Source of the DNA: WTFY01 sp965220895
GTDB taxonomy: Bacteria > Pseudomonadota > Gammaproteobacteria > UBA4575
Length of the DNA stretch: 64,000 nt
Direction of reading: 5' to 3'
Assembly (NCBI GenBank): GCA_965220895.1
Contig: OZ244850.1
Span: 744,001-808,000, forward strand
Positions within the stretch are counted from its first letter, which is position 1. Each line of letters begins with the position of its first letter. A program made the translations under genes and the position numbers. The notes under the pieces were generated by a model. It was not told the DNA's origin. It was given only the letters and a program-made list of their open reading frames with translations, and did not search any database. Shown one piece after another: positions 61,294-64,000 of this stretch.

Positions 61294-62484
61294 GTGCGAG
61301 GCATCCCGGCATCCGATCCCGAGCCCGGGGTCCCGTCCTCCAGGCTGGCTTCGTACGGCGCACACGAGTCCGACAGCCTCGGACGCGTCCATGCCGAGGC
61401 CCCGGCCTCGCACCGCGGGGAATACCGGCGTGATCGCGAACGGATCATTCACAGCACGGCCTTTCGCAGGCTGGAGTACAAGACCCAGCTGTTCGTCAAT
61501 CACGAGGGTGACCTGTACCGTACCCGCCTGACCCATTCCATCGAAGTGGCCCAGGTGGCGCGCAGCACCGCCTATCGCCTCGGGCTCAACGAGCCGCTTT
61601 GCGAGGCCATCGCACTGGCTCACGATCTGGGCCATACCCCGTTCGGCCATGCCGGGCAGGATGCGCTCAACCGTTGCATGCAGGCGCACGGCGGCTTCGA
61701 ACACAACCTGCAGTCCCTGCGGGTGGTCGACCGGCTGGAACTGAAGTACCCGCAGTTCCCGGGACTGAACCTGACGTTCGAAACCCGTGAAGGCATCCTC
61801 AAGCACTGTTCCAAAAAGAATGCACGCCAGCTGGGTCCGGTGGCACAGCGCTTCCTGGAGCGCACGCAGCCGGGCCTGGAAGCCCAGCTGGCCAATATCG
61901 CCGATGAGATCGCCTACACCAGCCACGACATCGACGACGGCCTGCGCGCCCACCTGATCACCGTGCCCCGGCTCAGGGAGGTCGAACTGTTTGGCTGGCA
62001 CTTCGATGCCGTCGAACGTGAGTTTCCGCAGCTCGGACCTCGGCGCAAAACCTACGAGACCATCCGCCGGATCCGCAAGCAGCTGGCGGCGGACCTGATC
62101 AAGGCGAGTCAGGCGGCCATCGACCAGGCCGGGGTGGACAGCATCGATGCGGTCCGTGCCCACCCAGAGCCCCTGATCCGCTTCAGCGAATCCATGCGCG
62201 AGAAAAACCAGGCCCTCAAGAACTTCCTGCGCGAACACCTGTACCGCCACGAGCGGGTACACCGCATGAACCGCGAGGCTGCCAGGGTGGTCGCGGACCT
62301 GTATGGCGCATTCTTCGAGGATGCCTGCCGGATGCCGGACGAATACCAGGGACTGGCCATTGAGGCCGCGGCACGGGACGGCGACAGCGGGCGGGCCCGG
62401 GTGGTCTCCGATTACATCGCCGGCATGACCGACCGCTACGCGATCACCGAGCACAAACGCATCTTCAACGAAAAGATTTTCTAG
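61294..62484 (+). CDS. dgt: dGTP triphosphohydrolase-like HD protein
   Basis: The protein has about 396 residues from a GTG directly after aroB; the true start could be later, since conserved sequence begins near ASHRGEYRRDRERIIHS. HD metal motifs are LTHSIEVAQVARSTAYR, AHDLGHTPFGHAGQ and TSHDIDDGL. It is of the shorter, Dgt-like type. It would hydrolyse dNTPs to deoxynucleosides and triphosphate. Confidence 0.88.
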   Translation: MRGIPASDPEPGVPSSRLASYGAHESDSLGRVHAEAPASHRGEYRRDRERIIHSTAFRRLEYKTQLFVNHEGDLYRTRLTHSIEVAQVARSTAYRLGLNEPLCEAIALAHDLGHTPFGHAGQDALNRCMQAHGGFEHNLQSLRVVDRLELKYPQFPGLNLTFETREGILKHCSKKNARQLGPVAQRFLERTQPGLEAQLANIADEIAYTSHDIDDGLRAHLITVPRLREVELFGWHFDAVEREFPQLGPRRKTYETIRRIRKQLAADLIKASQAAIDQAGVDSIDAVRAHPEPLIRFSESMREKNQALKNFLREHLYRHERVHRMNREAARVVADLYGAFFEDACRMPDEYQGLAIEAAARDGDSGRARVVSDYIAGMTDRYAITEHKRIFNEKIF

Positions 62485-62518
62485 GCACGTTCCGGTACCG
62501 CAAGATGCCGCAAGATGC

Positions 62519-62548
62519 TTGACCCTGTGCTTGCGCAAGGCGCATCAT
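62519..62548 (+). promoter_or_regulatory. Possible dnaG promoter
   Basis: TTGACC (62519-62524), 18 nt, CATCAT (62543-62548); the -10 is poor. The palindrome CTTGCGCAAG (62530-62539) lies between the boxes and could be an operator. Confidence 0.25.
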
Positions 62549-62638
62549 GGAACGAACACACGCCATCGGGGCAACCGTGGACGATGGCCCGGGCGTGAAC
62601 AAGAACGAACCCTGCACCGCAGTGCCTATTGATTCGCC

Positions 62639-64000
62639 GTGTCGACCCGAATCCCGCAATCCTTCATCGATGAGCTGATCACGCGCACGGACATCGTCGA
62701 GCTCATCGGCTCCCACATATCCCTGAAAAAGAAGGGCCGGGAGTACATGGCCTGCTGCCCCTTCCACAACGAGAAAACCCCTTCGTTCACGGTCAGCCCG
62801 GAGAAGCAGTTCTACCACTGTTTCGGCTGCGGCGCGCACGGCACGGCACTCGGTTTCCTGATGGAATACGAACGCCTCGAGTTCCTGGAAGCGGTCGAGG
62901 TCCTGGCGCAGCGGGCGGGCATGCAAGTGCCCCGCGATGCTAACGCCCCGCCACCGCAGAGCCACCACAAGCTGCTGGCCCTGATGGAGCGCGCCCATGC
63001 CCACTTTCGCGCCTGCCTGCGCACCGAGCCCGTGGCGACCGGGTACCTGAAAGACCGCGGGCTGAGCGGCGAGGTGGCGGCACGCTTCGGACTCGGTTTT
63101 GCACCGGACCGTTTCGACAGCCTGCTGAAGGTGCTGCGCGACGAGGCCAGTGAAGCGGAGCTTTTGCAAAGCGGACTGATCAAGAAAAGTGCCAACGGCA
63201 AGCTGTATGACCGCTTTCGAAACCGCATCATGTTCGCGATCCGCGACCGGCGCGGGCGGGTGATCGGCTTCGGCGGGCGGGTCCTGGACGATGCCGTCCC
63301 CAAGTACATGAACTCTCCCGAAACCCCGGTATTTCACAAGGGCGACGTGCTGTACGGCATGTACGAGGCGCGCAAGGCCAAGGGCGCACCGCGCAACCTA
63401 GTGGTGGTGGAAGGCTATATGGACGTACTCGCGCTGGCCCAGCATGGCATCGAGAACACCGTGGCCACGCTCGGTACGGCGACCACCTCGCAGCATGTCC
63501 AGCAACTGTTCCGGTACACCCAGGAGATCATTTTCTGTTTTGACGGGGACCGTGCCGGTCGCGAGGCGGCCTGGCGCGCCGCCGAGCACACCGTCCCGGT
63601 GTTTCGCGACGGACTGGAAGCGAAGTTCCTGTTTTTGCCGCAGGGAGAAGACCCGGACAGCCTGATTCGCACACGCGGCAAGGAGATCTTCCTGCAGTAT
63701 GTGAAGGACAGCATGGTGCTGTCCGAGTTCATCCTGGACAAGCTGAGCCGCGATACGGACATTCGCACGCCGGCAGGCAAGGCCCGCCTGGCCCAGCGGG
63801 CCAAGCCGCTGCTGTCCAAGCTTCCGGACGGCGTGTTCAAGAAACTCGTGTTCGAGGAGCTGGAAAAAATGGTCGGTGCGCCGGTGCACTACACCGTCGC
63901 CAAGCCGGTGCCGGCGAACGCCCACCGGTTCAAGGCGGCCGATGCCCTGACCCGCGCCACCCCGGTGCGGCTTGCCATCTCGGCCCTGCTGCACCAGCCC
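62639..64000 (+). CDS. dnaG: DNA primase DnaG (3' partial)
   Basis: A GTG at 62639 begins MSTRIPQSFIDELITRTDIV. The zinc-binding domain has CCPFHNEKTPSF and FYHCFGCGAHG. The catalytic core has VVVEGYMDVLAL and FCFDGDRAGREAAWRA (TOPRIM). The frame is open to the window end after 454 codons, so roughly the last quarter is missing. It synthesises RNA primers for replication. It is usually beside rpsU, but here it follows dgt. Confidence 0.96.
   Translation, partial: MSTRIPQSFIDELITRTDIVELIGSHISLKKKGREYMACCPFHNEKTPSFTVSPEKQFYHCFGCGAHGTALGFLMEYERLEFLEAVEVLAQRAGMQVPRDANAPPPQSHHKLLALMERAHAHFRACLRTEPVATGYLKDRGLSGEVAARFGLGFAPDRFDSLLKVLRDEASEAELLQSGLIKKSANGKLYDRFRNRIMFAIRDRRGRVIGFGGRVLDDAVPKYMNSPETPVFHKGDVLYGMYEARKAKGAPRNLVVVEGYMDVLALAQHGIENTVATLGTATTSQHVQQLFRYTQEIIFCFDGDRAGREAAWRAAEHTVPVFRDGLEAKFLFLPQGEDPDSLIRTRGKEIFLQYVKDSMVLSEFILDKLSRDTDIRTPAGKARLAQRAKPLLSKLPDGVFKKLVFEELEKMVGAPVHYTVAKPVPANAHRFKAADALTRATPVRLAISALLHQP

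Noticed and set aside
59965..62538. Very long minus-strand frame opposite aroK, aroB and dgt
   Set aside because: It is antisense to three confidently identified genes and has no family-like motifs.

Overview
The window looks like a chromosomal segment of a gammaproteobacterium. Supporting signs are the gene content and order (ftsY-ftsE-ftsX-rpoH, folK-folB, plsY beside tsaD, mrcA near aroK-aroB, rpsU, dnaG), a sigma-32-type RpoH, BioC/BioH biotin synthesis, DjlA, and GC-rich codon use. Most of the 64 kb is ordinary housekeeping sequence. Three stretches stand out: the left 11 kb, an arsenic-linked operon at 11.5-18.8 kb, and a polyketide locus at 47-59.5 kb. Layout: 1-6.1 kb is a selenium locus. 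It holds a flavin oxidoreductase-SelD fusion (cut by the window edge), a SenB-type selenosugar glycosyltransferase and a SenA/EgtB-like sulfoxide-synthase-type enzyme. Together these make a selenoneine pathway. The gap between the divergent senB and senA carries a 1249-bp element that encodes only an intact-looking TnpB nuclease. Unlike an IS200/IS605 element, it has 25-bp imperfect terminal inverted repeats and an 8-bp target duplication. At 7.15-9.53 kb lies a 2383-bp IS1595-family (ISXO2-like) element whose tips match those of the TnpB element. Its cargo is a DNA methyltransferase-HNH fusion whose frame is broken by a run of 14 G, so it may be phase variable, plus a coupled 36-residue ORF. 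This element splits a MotA/TolQ-like gene, and removing the element plus one target repeat restores the frame exactly. The OmpA/MotB-like partner follows. 11.5-18.8 kb (minus strand) reads as one operon: a VTT membrane domain fused to a disulfide oxidoreductase, ArsS (arsenosugar radical SAM enzyme), an RND adaptor and an RND pump. 18.9-46.5 kb contains an FAH hydrolase, a SIS isomerase, SixA, FolK/FolB, L28/L33, a fatty-acid desaturase, an orphan HyuA, a chorismatase, MutM, Ggt, CoaD, RsmD, two M16 peptidases, FtsY/FtsE/FtsX, RpoH under a perfect CIRCE operator, heme A synthase, BioH/BioC, PlsY, TsaD, S21, HemE and PBP1A. 47-59.5 kb holds a stand-alone acyl carrier protein, a Sfp-type phosphopantetheinyl transferase and an alpha/beta hydrolase on the plus strand. 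They converge on one very large minus-strand type I PKS of 3440 aa with domains KS-AT-DH-cMT-ER-KR-ACP-KS-AT. The last AT is degenerate (GHQ for GHS, about 90 residues deleted) and no ACP follows it. 59.7-64 kb has aroK, aroB, a dGTPase-like gene and the start of dnaG, which runs off the window. rpsU and dnaG, usually neighbours, are about 20 kb apart here. The most unusual items are the TnpB gene carried between IS1595-type ends, the G-tract methyltransferase-HNH cargo of the related autonomous element, the selenoneine locus, and the PKS with a decaying terminal module.
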